Positions 53,101-60,955 of a DNA stretch of 64,000 bases are shown here, in pieces. The notes beneath the pieces are model-generated. The model was not told the origin of the DNA. It searched no databases and saw nothing but the letters and a program-made list of their open reading frames with translations. The position numbers and the translations under genes are program-made. Position 1 is the first letter of the stretch. Each line of letters begins with the position of its first letter. The DNA comes from Pseudomonas putida (GTDB taxonomy: Bacteria > Pseudomonadota > Gammaproteobacteria > Pseudomonadales > Pseudomonadaceae). Location of the stretch: positions 62,001 to 126,000 of the forward strand of contig NZ_MNAH01000006.1 in assembly GCF_001976065.1 (NCBI RefSeq), given 5' to 3'.

Positions 53101-55418
53101 AACTCTGTCAACAAGGGTGGCAGGTGCTCCGCCCATTGTGGCGCAACCTGATTGAGCCGTATCTGATCCACCAATGTGTTCACATCGGCAACAGCCTTGA
53201 AGCGCTTGAGGGTGTCGGCCAACAATGCCGGTGGCGGCTCTGTTTTCACCTGCAGCTTGCGCAGTACATCTTCCTGGACACCGCTGGCGATACGGATCTG
53301 TTCCAGCGTCTCATCGGAAAATGCATCGACAGAAGGGCCGAGGCGCCGCATCAGTTCGGTCTTGTTCCACTCGATCGGGCGGTCGAGCTCGGTGTGCCAG
53401 GCACCGGCGCCGTTATGCTCCACCCTTGGCTGATAGGCCGTCGGCCGGTTCGGATGCCTGAGTCGCGGTTGACCTGTCTGTGGATCTTCCTTTACCTCCA
53501 GATGCTTGCCGTCCAGCGCCAGGATGTCCCGGTCGTTATGTCGATGCAGTCCCCGTTCGTTGGGTTCCGAGTCTTTGGGCAAAGACACTTTGTGATCGTA
53601 GGGACTCAGGTCTGGATTCCACAGGCGCGTCTTGCCATCGGGCAGCTCGACCTTTTTCAGTTGGTCGATAAAAGGTGACGCCTTGACTGCCACAAGCTTG
53701 CCGCCTGGTAATACATGCCCGGCGCTCATGAGTGCCAACTGGGCGAAATTGATCAGTACCCCGGTGAGATGAGATGAGGCCTCTTCCTTATCGCCCTTGT
53801 TCCAGTCTTCGATGCCCTCCAGGGTCTCAAGCATCATTTGGCCCACCATCACCGCCAGCACGGCCTCCCCTAATCCCGGAACCAGCATGGCGCCGAAGTT
53901 GAACACGTTCCAGCCGATGTCCAGGTAGCTGGTCAGGCGCTTCCAGCGAGCGGTGGCGTCTTCATCGCCAGTCGGCACGGCAATCTGCCGAGCATCGGCA
54001 ATCGCCTTGTCTCTGCGCCAGAGACAGAATTGCGCCCAGAAATCACCCTCGATAAAGTTGGTGATGGGTTGCGCATCAGGATTCTCGACCGCGGTCTCGC
54101 GCCACCACGGGCCCATGTCCAGAGGTTCGCGCTGAATCCAGGTGAAGGTCGTAAAGCGCTCATTGACCCGTGCGAAGAAGCGCCCCTTCTCCTTGTGAGG
54201 CACGAACCGGCTGAAGAATTCCTGGTAATGCGCAGAACGCAGCTGGCCCGTCAGTTCCTTCATGAAATCGGTGAAAGAGGCGTATTGCTTGAGCGGATGA
54301 TCCGGGTCGCCGGGGATGTAGGCGATCAGTGTGCCGTCCAGGCGACTTTGTTCATGGATATCGTTTTGGCGAACCATTTCCTCCGCCACCGCGGTCGGGC
54401 CATTGGCAAAAAAGGCCTGGAGAGTCTTGAACTGGTCAAATTCCTGCCCTGGCAAAACCGCCAGGCGACGAGACCACTCCAGCAGGCGTTGCAAATGCTC
54501 GGGCACCAGTTCGTCGATGGCTTTTTTTATTTTCGAGGGCTCGGCTACCGCACTGAACAGCACGATGCCCGTCAGCCTCGTGCCTAACAACGAGAGGCGG
54601 TGACAGTGCAATGGCCGGCCGCGGTAGTGGATGCCTTTCTGGCCATCGCGCACGCTTTTCAGCTTTCCGAAGGTATAGGGCTCTATATCGTTTTTCAGTA
54701 TCGCAATAGCCATGGACTCACTGAAGGCAGCCTTCTCATGGGCCATGAACTGCTGCTCAAGTAACTCTCGGCCAGCATTGACAGCAGGATTCAACAGAGA
54801 CTTGATGTGTCGTTGATACTGCGTCCCGATATCGAGTTTGCGACACAAGGTTGTGAACTTTTCGATGCTGCATTCGTGACGCTGGAGTTCCCCCTCAGCG
54901 TCTCTGATGAAGATGCCTGAGCCTTCGCGAAAGGCGCCTTCAAGGGTTTCAGACAACTCGAAGTTATGCAAGGCAGCGTCCAGCAATGACGATTGCCTGA
55001 GCCGGCTGGCTTGGGTATCGATGCCAAAGCCAAGCGGGGCGGGGACATAGAGGCGTAATGACGCCGTGCTGACATCCAGTTCGAAGTTCAACTCGTCGCT
55101 GATGGCTTCAACCAGCAACGGCTTGGCAAACTCACGGATGTCGGTTTGCAGATTACCGACCGCGTCAGAGACAGCATCCTGTAAACGACAGCGCTCCTGT
55201 ATCAGTTGTTGCAAGTATTGACGAGCAATATCCGGCGCCTTGATGTACCAATCGGGTAAACCGGTAGTGAGTTGCGTTATGGATGCCAGCCTTGAGACCG
55301 GGGCAGTCTTTATCAGGACTGGAACTTTCTCGGTAAAATAATCCGAATGAACGTTATCGTATAAACGCACGACTTCCGGCGAATTTTCCGACGTGGAGTC
55401 TTCTTGCAGTACAGTCAT
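50142..55418 (-). CDS. Giant LRR-NEL E3 ubiquitin ligase-type effector (1758 aa)
   Basis: Related in full length to the downstream 2016-residue protein: LPDWYIKAPDIA near residue 55, FTTLCRKLDIGTQYQRHIKS near 190, a hydrophobic region near 490-570 (AMLVPGLGEAVLAVMVGQMM), and HNDRDILALDGKH. It holds one LRR module (about 1225-1365; RSLNMNNNGLTRLPTAVG) after an IRSCWQRS segment. The NEL domain has VNCVDAGAALFNAMG, giving Cys1503-x-Asp1505. In known NEL enzymes the Cys forms a thioester with host ubiquitin and the LRR part binds the target. It is 69 bases upstream of its partner and probably co-transcribed. No chaperone or secretion gene is nearby. Confidence 0.88.
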   Translation of the reverse strand: MTVLQEDSTSENSPEVVRLYDNVHSDYFTEKVPVLIKTAPVSRLASITQLTTGLPDWYIKAPDIARQYLQQLIQERCRLQDAVSDAVGNLQTDIREFAKPLLVEAISDELNFELDVSTASLRLYVPAPLGFGIDTQASRLRQSSLLDAALHNFELSETLEGAFREGSGIFIRDAEGELQRHECSIEKFTTLCRKLDIGTQYQRHIKSLLNPAVNAGRELLEQQFMAHEKAAFSESMAIAILKNDIEPYTFGKLKSVRDGQKGIHYRGRPLHCHRLSLLGTRLTGIVLFSAVAEPSKIKKAIDELVPEHLQRLLEWSRRLAVLPGQEFDQFKTLQAFFANGPTAVAEEMVRQNDIHEQSRLDGTLIAYIPGDPDHPLKQYASFTDFMKELTGQLRSAHYQEFFSRFVPHKEKGRFFARVNERFTTFTWIQREPLDMGPWWRETAVENPDAQPITNFIEGDFWAQFCLWRRDKAIADARQIAVPTGDEDATARWKRLTSYLDIGWNVFNFGAMLVPGLGEAVLAVMVGQMMLETLEGIEDWNKGDKEEASSHLTGVLINFAQLALMSAGHVLPGGKLVAVKASPFIDQLKKVELPDGKTRLWNPDLSPYDHKVSLPKDSEPNERGLHRHNDRDILALDGKHLEVKEDPQTGQPRLRHPNRPTAYQPRVEHNGAGAWHTELDRPIEWNKTELMRRLGPSVDAFSDETLEQIRIASGVQEDVLRKLQVKTEPPPALLADTLKRFKAVADVNTLVDQIRLNQVAPQWAEHLPPLLTELPQWPEDKAIELFRGPELWGDSIVHGNRGAEPAHRVKVTLAELTAGKLSDRVLDAFSEEEIKQILGRNIGEDRQVRIDALQERLAIYAEAQKKRLFESFYKHAQVDTEPNAVWLQDAFPELPSSVARELLAGASPEELSVMAERKRVPLRLKQQARAALLEVRLNRAYEGIFLDELHTPDTERLLLRTLESLPGWSEDVRIEVRNGTMTGTLEGSIGSADASIRKVLIKNEDGLYEARDEHDHELHVPDNLFAAVLHALPDAERDALGYQINQWETLGQSVHRSPLSHDRFRTTLADNPLRKPKYDPETMKLRGGMQGFTQHLRRVDEPLATQERVRSLRPGWSETDIQTFLEHNDSGSTPQERVRALEAEFNQLNSSFRRWLDSPLDSFSLSADGISQWQSRNNVYRAIRSCWQRSGPRDLDAQGNPSGWSLDLSNMPMGRHLETMPRLEANFEHVTRLKLPDTGLTDANAGFLDHFPRLRSLNMNNNGLTRLPTAVGRMQSLTELYLANNRVVLTAEAVDKLRDLIRLESIDLRGNPLGQVPDIGRMPVLHTLILGDTGINTWPRGLFSLPRFRHFYLSLQRNVIDFVPQVVPGSVEAELLARTILSREPQWISEENLNQLRDYIHSVGLDPDRPYPSRGVRDSLDWEEGMTRAQWVDRQPIWNQVEDEIGSVPFFDHIRLLTRSSHFKNDRAFRVDLTAKLWRMLEAMEKNSALRKQIFSMAREPVNCVDAGAALFNAMGLEVLIHEAYELANPSLVEAELVLLARGKSRLDELSRIAHREIARRLENGESFMRIDGQGEATGSIDEVETHLAYMTDLASRLDLPWQSRDLQFRALSGVTQAMIDDACTRVLALEEGDLLRDSIVEQPFWESYIQGSNRTAFKAIRRRLDATTEFYMALERRATESLSVQEKAQLKEELRVLAAELGKPESEIAPGRVMTTDAYEIEMNLLNAQKLTLLKTLTQQAMDRAKLQRVEIPFTLKP

Positions 55419-55656
55419 TTTCGCAAATCCCTATGCGATGAGTAGTACTCCAGCTTATTCAACAGCCACTAAAACAAAAGATTAAAATCCTGCTGAAACA
55501 CCCCCGAAAAGACACAGGACAAGATTGATTTTAAGAACCGGAAATATAGATAAATACCACCTGGACGACCCCAGGCATGATCCGCCCCCCAGCGGTAGTT
55601 TTTGCCCGGCGCTAAAGAGGCTAAGATCCCCCTACATTCCAAGCAGGAAACCGGTC
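55419..55656. other. Divergent intergenic region, LRR-NEL operon / histidine kinase
   Basis: 238 bases, AT-rich near the LRR-NEL side. It must hold both divergent promoters. AGGGAT lies before the LRR-NEL ATG on the minus strand and GCAGGAAACC before the kinase ATG on the plus strand. A TTGAAT about 45 bases before the LRR-NEL start could be a -35 box but lacks a clear partner. Confidence 0.4.
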
Positions 55657-56784
55657 ATGCGCCTCCCCGACTTCATCAGGCAACACGTGGACCGTATCGT
55701 TGATGAATGGGAACAGTTCGCTAGAACGATCATGCCGGCGGCCGAAAACATGGACCGTGAAGCCTTGCGCGACCATGCCAAGGCGATTCTGCTGGCCGCC
55801 GCGCGCGACATGGCCACCGCGCAAACCGCCAGCGAACAGCTGGCCAAGGCCAAGGGTGAAGGCCCCGAGAAAACCCCGAGCCTGGACGAAGCCGGCGCCA
55901 GCCATGGCGAGCTGCGGCATACCGTGGGTTTCGATCTGGTGCAGATGACCAGCGAATTCCGTCACCTGCGTGCCTGTGTGATTCGCTTGTGGGTCGACAG
56001 CCTGGAATCACCGGACCTGACCTATTTCCAGGACATGATTCGCTTCAACGAAGCCATTGATGAAGCACTCGCAGAATCCACCGCGGCCTACGCCGAACAG
56101 GTGAATCACTCGCGGGATATCTTCCTGGCGATACTCGGCCACGACCTGCGCGCGCCGTTGCAAGCGATGAGCATGTCCACTGAATTGCTGATGCGTAAAA
56201 CAACCCTGGAAGGCGATGCGCTGGCTTGCGCGAACAACATCAAGCGCAGTGCCCGTCACATGGCGGTGATGGTCAGCGATTTACTGGAGCTGGTGCGCAG
56301 TCGCCTGGGCAAGAGCCTGCCGATCGAACCCAAGCCCATGGACCTTGCCGATGCCGCACATGCAGCGATTGCCGAAGCCTGCGCCGGCAACCCTGAATGC
56401 GATCCAACGGTCAGGGTAGAGGGCGATACTCGAGGTGTGTGGGATGCCGGGAGGTTGGGTCAATTGCTGCAAAACCTGATCGGCAATGCGTTGCAGCACG
56501 GTTTGAACAAACGCGATGTGAGGGTCACGCTCAACGGCGAGCCCGACACGGTTCGCATAACGGTCCATAACTACGGAACGCCGATTCCCGCCAACGCGAT
56601 CGGCACCATCTTCGATCCATTGGTGCGCAGCGCCGATGAAGAGCTTGGCCAGCCCTCCACCAGTCTTGGCCTGGGATTGTTCATCGTCAAGGAAGTGGTG
56701 GAAGCGCACCACGGAACGATTGAGGTCAGTTCCAACGAGGTCGATGGCACTTTGTTTACGGTGGTGTTGCCCAGGACCGTCTGA
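55657..56784 (+). CDS. Soluble histidine kinase with RsbRD-like N-terminus
   Basis: A 375-residue cytoplasmic kinase without membrane segments. ATG 55657 gives MRLPDFIRQHVDRIVDEWEQ, typical of the RsbRD N-terminal domain (about residues 1-145); an earlier in-frame ATG adds a non-conserved stretch. The phospho-acceptor is in ILGHDLRAPLQAM (His near 167) and the ATPase domain shows LLQNLIGNALQHG (N box) and SLGLGLFIVKEVVEAHHG (G box). No response regulator is adjacent, so it is an orphan. Partner and signal are unknown. Confidence 0.88.
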   Translation: MRLPDFIRQHVDRIVDEWEQFARTIMPAAENMDREALRDHAKAILLAAARDMATAQTASEQLAKAKGEGPEKTPSLDEAGASHGELRHTVGFDLVQMTSEFRHLRACVIRLWVDSLESPDLTYFQDMIRFNEAIDEALAESTAAYAEQVNHSRDIFLAILGHDLRAPLQAMSMSTELLMRKTTLEGDALACANNIKRSARHMAVMVSDLLELVRSRLGKSLPIEPKPMDLADAAHAAIAEACAGNPECDPTVRVEGDTRGVWDAGRLGQLLQNLIGNALQHGLNKRDVRVTLNGEPDTVRITVHNYGTPIPANAIGTIFDPLVRSADEELGQPSTSLGLGLFIVKEVVEAHHGTIEVSSNEVDGTLFTVVLPRTV

Positions 56785-56808
56785 CGTCGAAAGATCGCGT
56801 TATGGTTC

Positions 56809-56895
56809 TTCGCGAGCAGGCTCGCTCCCACATTGGTCTGGTGGCGTTCGTACTATTACGACCCAGCACAATCCCTTGTGGGAGCGAGCCTGTTC
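56809..56895. repeat. REP pair, right arm degenerate
   Basis: Left arm CGCGAGCAGGCTCGCTCCCACA (56811-56832) and right arm TGTGGGAGCGAGCCTG (56877-56892); the right arm then diverges to TTCACTA instead of CTCGCG. Lies between the kinase and the RHS gene. Confidence 0.8.
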
Positions 56896-56954
56896 ACTAT
56901 CAGATCTGATAGTTCACAACGCTGGGCCCCTACGTCAGACTCGGGAGGTCGATC

Positions 56955-57905
56955 ATGGTTGATCCTCTCAACAAGGAAGCCCCTGTCATGCGCTCACCTG
57001 CCAACATACATGTCACTCAGGCACGCACCGTGCTGCTGGCGACCGACAATAAAAATTCAGTCCTTGTCGAAAGCGCGGTGGGCAAGGCGAATTCCATCGC
57101 TTATAGCGCCTACGGTCAGCAATCAGCACGGCAGGAGGTTGCGACGGGCTTGGGGTTCAACGGCCAAATGCGCGAGGCACAGATTGGCTGGTATTTGCTG
57201 GGCAACGGCTATCGCGCTTACAACCCGGTGTTGATGCGCTTTCATAGCCCGGACAGTTGGAGCCCGTTTGGCGGAGGCGGCTTGAATGCGTATATGTATT
57301 GCGTGGGGGATCCGGTGAATGCTTCTGATCCGACGGGGCATATAGGTTTTAAACAATGGATTAGAAATTTTTTCTCGCGCAACACCGTAACTAGAACATC
57401 CAGTACCTCGAGCCTAGATCCGCTCATCCCTTCCACCTCACCTGCAGCAACAAGGCGCACGGAGCCCCTCCCTTCGATACCCAAACAGATGGTTCTACCC
57501 AACGCTGGAGCTCCACTGGACCCAATTACTGGTGAACACATCAACGGACATTTGCCTGTTGGGCGACGAAACTGGACTCCACCGTCTGCCACCGCCGCGC
57601 CTGCGGAGATGAAGACTTTCAGGGAATTGTCTCAACAACAGAGCTCAGCTGGAAGAAGCTCGACGCTAGCCTCGGCAAGCGCATCACCTCCTGGCCCACC
57701 TGTAAATAGATCCAACAAGCCGACCAACCCGGCTAGGCGGAATATTCCCAGTCATGTTCAAGGTCGGAATGCCAATTTGAATCCAGCCACACGCCCTTTA
57801 CCCCTTACCCCCGATGACATTCACCAAGGCTTGAGTATAGATTCAATGGGTGAGGTACGGGTGAACTTGCAAGTGTTCACCCAAGCTCGAAGAAGAAAAA
57901 ATTAA
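56955..57905 (+). CDS. Orphan RHS-repeat-associated core protein with variable tail
   Basis: A 316-residue protein that holds only the end of an Rhs/YD-repeat polypeptide. Residues about 20-130 are the RHS core (YSAYGQQSARQ, GFNGQMREAQIGWYLLGNGY, YNPVLMRFHSPDSWSPFGGGG, NAYMYCVGDPVNASDPTGH). After DPTGH the sequence turns into a Ser/Pro/Arg-rich, apparently disordered tail with no domain I recognise. GGGAGG eight bases before ATG 56955 supports a real start. No full Rhs gene precedes it, only a REP, and no immunity-like gene follows. Stand-alone RHS-core proteins are frequent in P. fluorescens; their role is uncertain. Confidence 0.8.
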   Translation: MVDPLNKEAPVMRSPANIHVTQARTVLLATDNKNSVLVESAVGKANSIAYSAYGQQSARQEVATGLGFNGQMREAQIGWYLLGNGYRAYNPVLMRFHSPDSWSPFGGGGLNAYMYCVGDPVNASDPTGHIGFKQWIRNFFSRNTVTRTSSTSSLDPLIPSTSPAATRRTEPLPSIPKQMVLPNAGAPLDPITGEHINGHLPVGRRNWTPPSATAAPAEMKTFRELSQQQSSAGRSSTLASASASPPGPPVNRSNKPTNPARRNIPSHVQGRNANLNPATRPLPLTPDDIHQGLSIDSMGEVRVNLQVFTQARRRKN

Positions 57906-57974
57906 GGCAACAAACAATAACAGCGCGTGGGGCAGCTATCGGAATCCCTTGGGTTGCTCGCACTTCAAATCTTG

Positions 57975-58280
57975 TCATTCCACCACCAACCGCCCCAACC
58001 GCTGCCTCAACATCCGATTCTCCGCCCTTAGCTGCTGGACCTCTTCAAGCAGGTCCAGCGCCAGCGCCACCCCTTCCCATTCCAGCTCCAGGTCGCGCCG
58101 CAACTTGGCGGCGCGTTTGGCCAGGGTCAGTTCGTAATCGGTGAAGCGCCAATCCTTGGGCTGTCCGCCCTGAGGTTCGAGGATGCCGTGCTCGACGATT
58201 TCGATCACGTAGACGTCCGACAGGTCGGTCGCCTCACAGAATTCTGCCATGTCCAGTTGAACGATCAGGGGGCTGCTCAT
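57975..58280 (-). CDS. cbpM: Chaperone modulator CbpM
   Basis: A 101-residue MerR-like protein that binds and restrains the co-chaperone CbpA in E. coli. It begins LIVQLDMAEFCEATDLSDVY and ends with a coiled coil (VQQLRAENRMLRQRLGRL). It starts 23 bases after the cbpA stop in the same transcript. Converges with the orphan RHS gene. Confidence 0.92.
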   Translation of the reverse strand: MSSPLIVQLDMAEFCEATDLSDVYVIEIVEHGILEPQGGQPKDWRFTDYELTLAKRAAKLRRDLELEWEGVALALDLLEEVQQLRAENRMLRQRLGRLVVE

Positions 58281-58303
58281 GATGGGCTACTCCGTCGCTG
58301 GGT

Positions 58304-59248
58304 TCAGAAGTTTTCTCGCGGGTTGAAAGCGGCTTTCTTTGCCAGTTCCTGCCACAGTGCCTTGACGTCATCGTCCGCGGCCTTGGGCATTACGGCCTTG
58401 AACTGGATGAACAGGTAACCGCGTTCGCCGGCCTTGTTCATCAGGCCATGGCCCTTGGCGCGCATGCGTTGGCCGTTCTGGCTGCCCGCCGGGACCTTGA
58501 GGTTGATCTTGCCGGTCAGGGTCGGCACCGCGACTTCGGTGCCCAGCGCCAGCTCCCACGGTGCCAAGGGCAAGGTGATGATCAGGTTCTCGCCTTCGAC
58601 GTCGAATTTCGGGTGTGGCGCAAAGCGAATGGTCAGGTACAGGTCGCCATTGGCACCGCCACCGACACCCGGAGCGCCCTGGCCCTTGAGGCGAATGCGC
58701 TCACCATCGGTCACCCCCGCCGGGATCTTCACGTTCAGGCTTTTGCTGGTGTTGCTCACATGCTGGCCGGCAGCGTTGTACTGCGGCACCTGGAAGGTGA
58801 CCTTCTTCGACTCGGTCGACAGGGTTTCTTCGAGGAATACACCCAGTTCCATTTCCACGTCCTGCCCTCGACGTCCGGTGCTGCGACGTGATTCTGCCCC
58901 GCCGAAGCCAGGGCCACGATTACCAAAGATCGAGCTGAAGAAATCGGAAAAGTCACCGGTGTCCTGGCCACCGCCGCCAAAACCGCCGCGGCTCTGCCAG
59001 CCCGGTGGTCCCTGGAAGGGTTGGCCATGCTGGCCATAGCGGCGCAATTCGTCGTATTCGGCGCGTTTGTCAGCGCTTTTCAGCGCCTCATAGGCTTCAG
59101 AGGCGTCCTTGAACTTGGCTTCGGCGTCCTTTTCCTTGCTGACATCGGGGTGGTATTTGCGCGCCAGCTTGCGATAGGCAGCCTTGATCGCCTTGTCGTC
59201 TGCGGTCGGCTCCACACCGAGAATCTTGTAATAGTCTTTGAAGTCCAT
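58304..59248 (-). CDS. cbpA: Curved-DNA-binding co-chaperone CbpA (DnaJ class)
   Basis: J-domain co-chaperone of DnaK that also binds curved DNA. ATG 59248 gives MDFKDYYKILGV and 314 residues; an in-frame ATG five codons earlier is less likely. The J domain has the essential HPD (ARKYHPDVSKEK). A Gly/Phe-rich segment follows (GGFGGGGQDTGDFSDFF), then the two substrate-binding barrel domains (IPAGVTDGERIRLKGQG). It lacks the zinc centre of DnaJ, as CbpA should. Divergent from the Hsp70-like gene. Confidence 0.94.
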   Translation of the reverse strand: MDFKDYYKILGVEPTADDKAIKAAYRKLARKYHPDVSKEKDAEAKFKDASEAYEALKSADKRAEYDELRRYGQHGQPFQGPPGWQSRGGFGGGGQDTGDFSDFFSSIFGNRGPGFGGAESRRSTGRRGQDVEMELGVFLEETLSTESKKVTFQVPQYNAAGQHVSNTSKSLNVKIPAGVTDGERIRLKGQGAPGVGGGANGDLYLTIRFAPHPKFDVEGENLIITLPLAPWELALGTEVAVPTLTGKINLKVPAGSQNGQRMRAKGHGLMNKAGERGYLFIQFKAVMPKAADDDVKALWQELAKKAAFNPRENF

Positions 59249-59545
59249 CGCGGGAATCACCATCCGTTATCGAAATCGCGCCAGTTGCCTCATCATGCAC
59301 TTGTCAGCAGAACAAGGTTAGACCGATCTCAAGGTTGTGACCGGGCGGCGCGTAAGAAGTTTATCGGCAGCGGGCGGTGCGACTTTCGGTTGCTCCGCGG
59401 CTACCAGCTTGATGCAGGGTAGTTTGGGGGTCTTGAGCCATCTTTCAAGACGTGGGTTTGCGAGAATTAGCAGATAGTCGGCCTTCGAATCTGTCGCGCA
59501 CTGACATACACTGCGCGGCCGTTTTTTAACCGGAACCCCCAAGAC
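59249..59545. other. Divergent intergenic region, cbpA / yegD-like
   Basis: 297 bases with no reading frame I can support. It must hold promoters for both chaperone genes. I see no convincing sigma-32 pair (CTTGAA / CCCCAT) in either direction. GCGCGGCCG hairpin-like bases followed by TTTTTT (59513-59527) lie shortly before the yegD-like start and could be the end of an upstream transcript. Confidence 0.35.
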
Positions 59546-60820
59546 ATGAACAACGCATCTCCAGCCCGTGCCGTGGGCATCGACTTTGGCACGTCAAACT
59601 CCACCGTCGGTTGGCTGCGCCCCGGCATGGAAACGCTGATCGCGCTGGAGGACGACAAGATCACCCTGCCTTCGGTGGTCTTCTTCAACATCGAAGAACG
59701 CCGCCCGGTGTACGGCCGGCTGGCGCTGCACGAGTACCTGGAAGGGTATGAAGGCCGGTTGATGCGTTCGCTCAAGAGCCTGCTGGGCTCCAAGCTGATC
59801 AAGCACGACACCAGCGTGCTTGGCACGGCCATGCCATTCAAGGACCTGCTCGGCCTGTTCATCGGCCAGCTCAAGAGCCGTGCCGAAGCCGCCGCCGGTC
59901 GGGAATTCGAAGAAGTGGTGCTGGGCCGCCCGGTGTTCTTTGTCGACGATGATCCGATGGCCGACAAAGAGGCCGAGGACACCCTGGTGGACGTCGCGCG
60001 CAAGATCGGTTTCAAGGAAGTCTCCTTCCAGTACGAACCGATTGCCGCCGCGTTCGACTACGAGTCGACCATCGAGAAGGAAGAGCTGGTACTGATCGTC
60101 GACATCGGTGGTGGTACTTCCGACTTTTCGCTGGTGCGCCTGTCGCCACAGCGTCGGGGGCTCGACAATCGCCAGGATGACATCCTTGCCACCGGCGGCG
60201 TGCACATCGGCGGGACCGATTTCGACAAGCAACTGAGCCTGCAGGGCCTGATGCCGCTGTTCGGCTACGGCAGCCGGATGAAGAGCGGTGCCTACATGCC
60301 GACGAGCCATCACATGAACCTGGCGACCTGGCACACCATCAACTCGGTGTATTCGCAGAAGTCCCAACTGGCCCTGGGCAGCATGCGCTACGACATCGAA
60401 GACACCGGTGGCATCGACCGCCTGTTCAAGCTGATCGAACAGCGCGCCGGGCACTGGCTGGCCATGGAAGTCGAAGAGACCAAGATTCAGCTGACCCACG
60501 CCGACCACCGCCATGTTCCGCTGGATCGCATCGAAGCCGGCTTGAGCGTTGAGCTGAGCCGTGCCCTGTTCGAATCGGCCATCGACAACCTGCTCGAGCG
60601 CGTACGCAATAGCGTCACCCAGCTGCTGACCCAGGCCGATGTGCGGGTCGATCAGGTGGACACGGTGTTTTTCACCGGTGGCTCGAGTGGCATTCCGGCT
60701 CTGCGCAACAGCGTTTCGGCGATGTTGCCGAATGCACGGCATGTGGAAGGGAATATCTTTGGCAGCATCGGCAGCGGGTTGGCGATTGAAGCGGCGAAGC
60801 GTTACGGTTCGATGGGCTGA
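59546..60820 (+). CDS. yegD: Hsp70-family protein, YegD type
   Basis: A 424-residue protein consisting of an Hsp70 ATPase domain without the usual substrate-binding domain. Phosphate loop 1 is GIDFGTSNSTVGWL, phosphate loop 2 is LIVDIGGGTSDFSLVRL, and the adenosine motif is FFTGGSSGIPALRNS. The E. coli relative YegD is of unknown function. Its position divergent from cbpA-cbpM suggests shared stress control, though no regulatory site is seen. Confidence 0.88.
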   Translation: MNNASPARAVGIDFGTSNSTVGWLRPGMETLIALEDDKITLPSVVFFNIEERRPVYGRLALHEYLEGYEGRLMRSLKSLLGSKLIKHDTSVLGTAMPFKDLLGLFIGQLKSRAEAAAGREFEEVVLGRPVFFVDDDPMADKEAEDTLVDVARKIGFKEVSFQYEPIAAAFDYESTIEKEELVLIVDIGGGTSDFSLVRLSPQRRGLDNRQDDILATGGVHIGGTDFDKQLSLQGLMPLFGYGSRMKSGAYMPTSHHMNLATWHTINSVYSQKSQLALGSMRYDIEDTGGIDRLFKLIEQRAGHWLAMEVEETKIQLTHADHRHVPLDRIEAGLSVELSRALFESAIDNLLERVRNSVTQLLTQADVRVDQVDTVFFTGGSSGIPALRNSVSAMLPNARHVEGNIFGSIGSGLAIEAAKRYGSMG

Positions 60821-60840
60821 TCCGAAATCTTTGGTACGCC

Positions 60841-60926
60841 CTTCGCTAGCAAGCCCGCTCCCACATTCGACCGAGTTCCTCCAGACGGAATACGATTGAA
60901 ATGTGGGAGCGGGCTTGCTCGCGAAG
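60841..60926. repeat. REP pair (inverted)
   Basis: Arms 60841-60865 and 60902-60926 with the GTGGGAGCGGGCTTGCTCGC core, one mismatch (GCTAGCAAG). It lies between the convergent yegD-like and AI-2E permease genes, where it can serve both transcript ends. Confidence 0.9.
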
Positions 60927-60955
60927 AGGCCAGCTCAGGCAATACATCTTTCGGA

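Noticed and set aside
55536..55570. HrpL-type (hrp box) promoter, AGAACC...CCAC, that would tie the LRR-NEL region to type III secretion
   Set aside because: The first base and the final A are wrong, the spacing is 17, and it points towards the histidine kinase rather than the LRR-NEL genes.
59249..59545. Sigma-32 heat-shock promoters for the divergent chaperone genes
   Set aside because: No CTTGAA / CCCCAT pair with correct spacing could be found on either strand.
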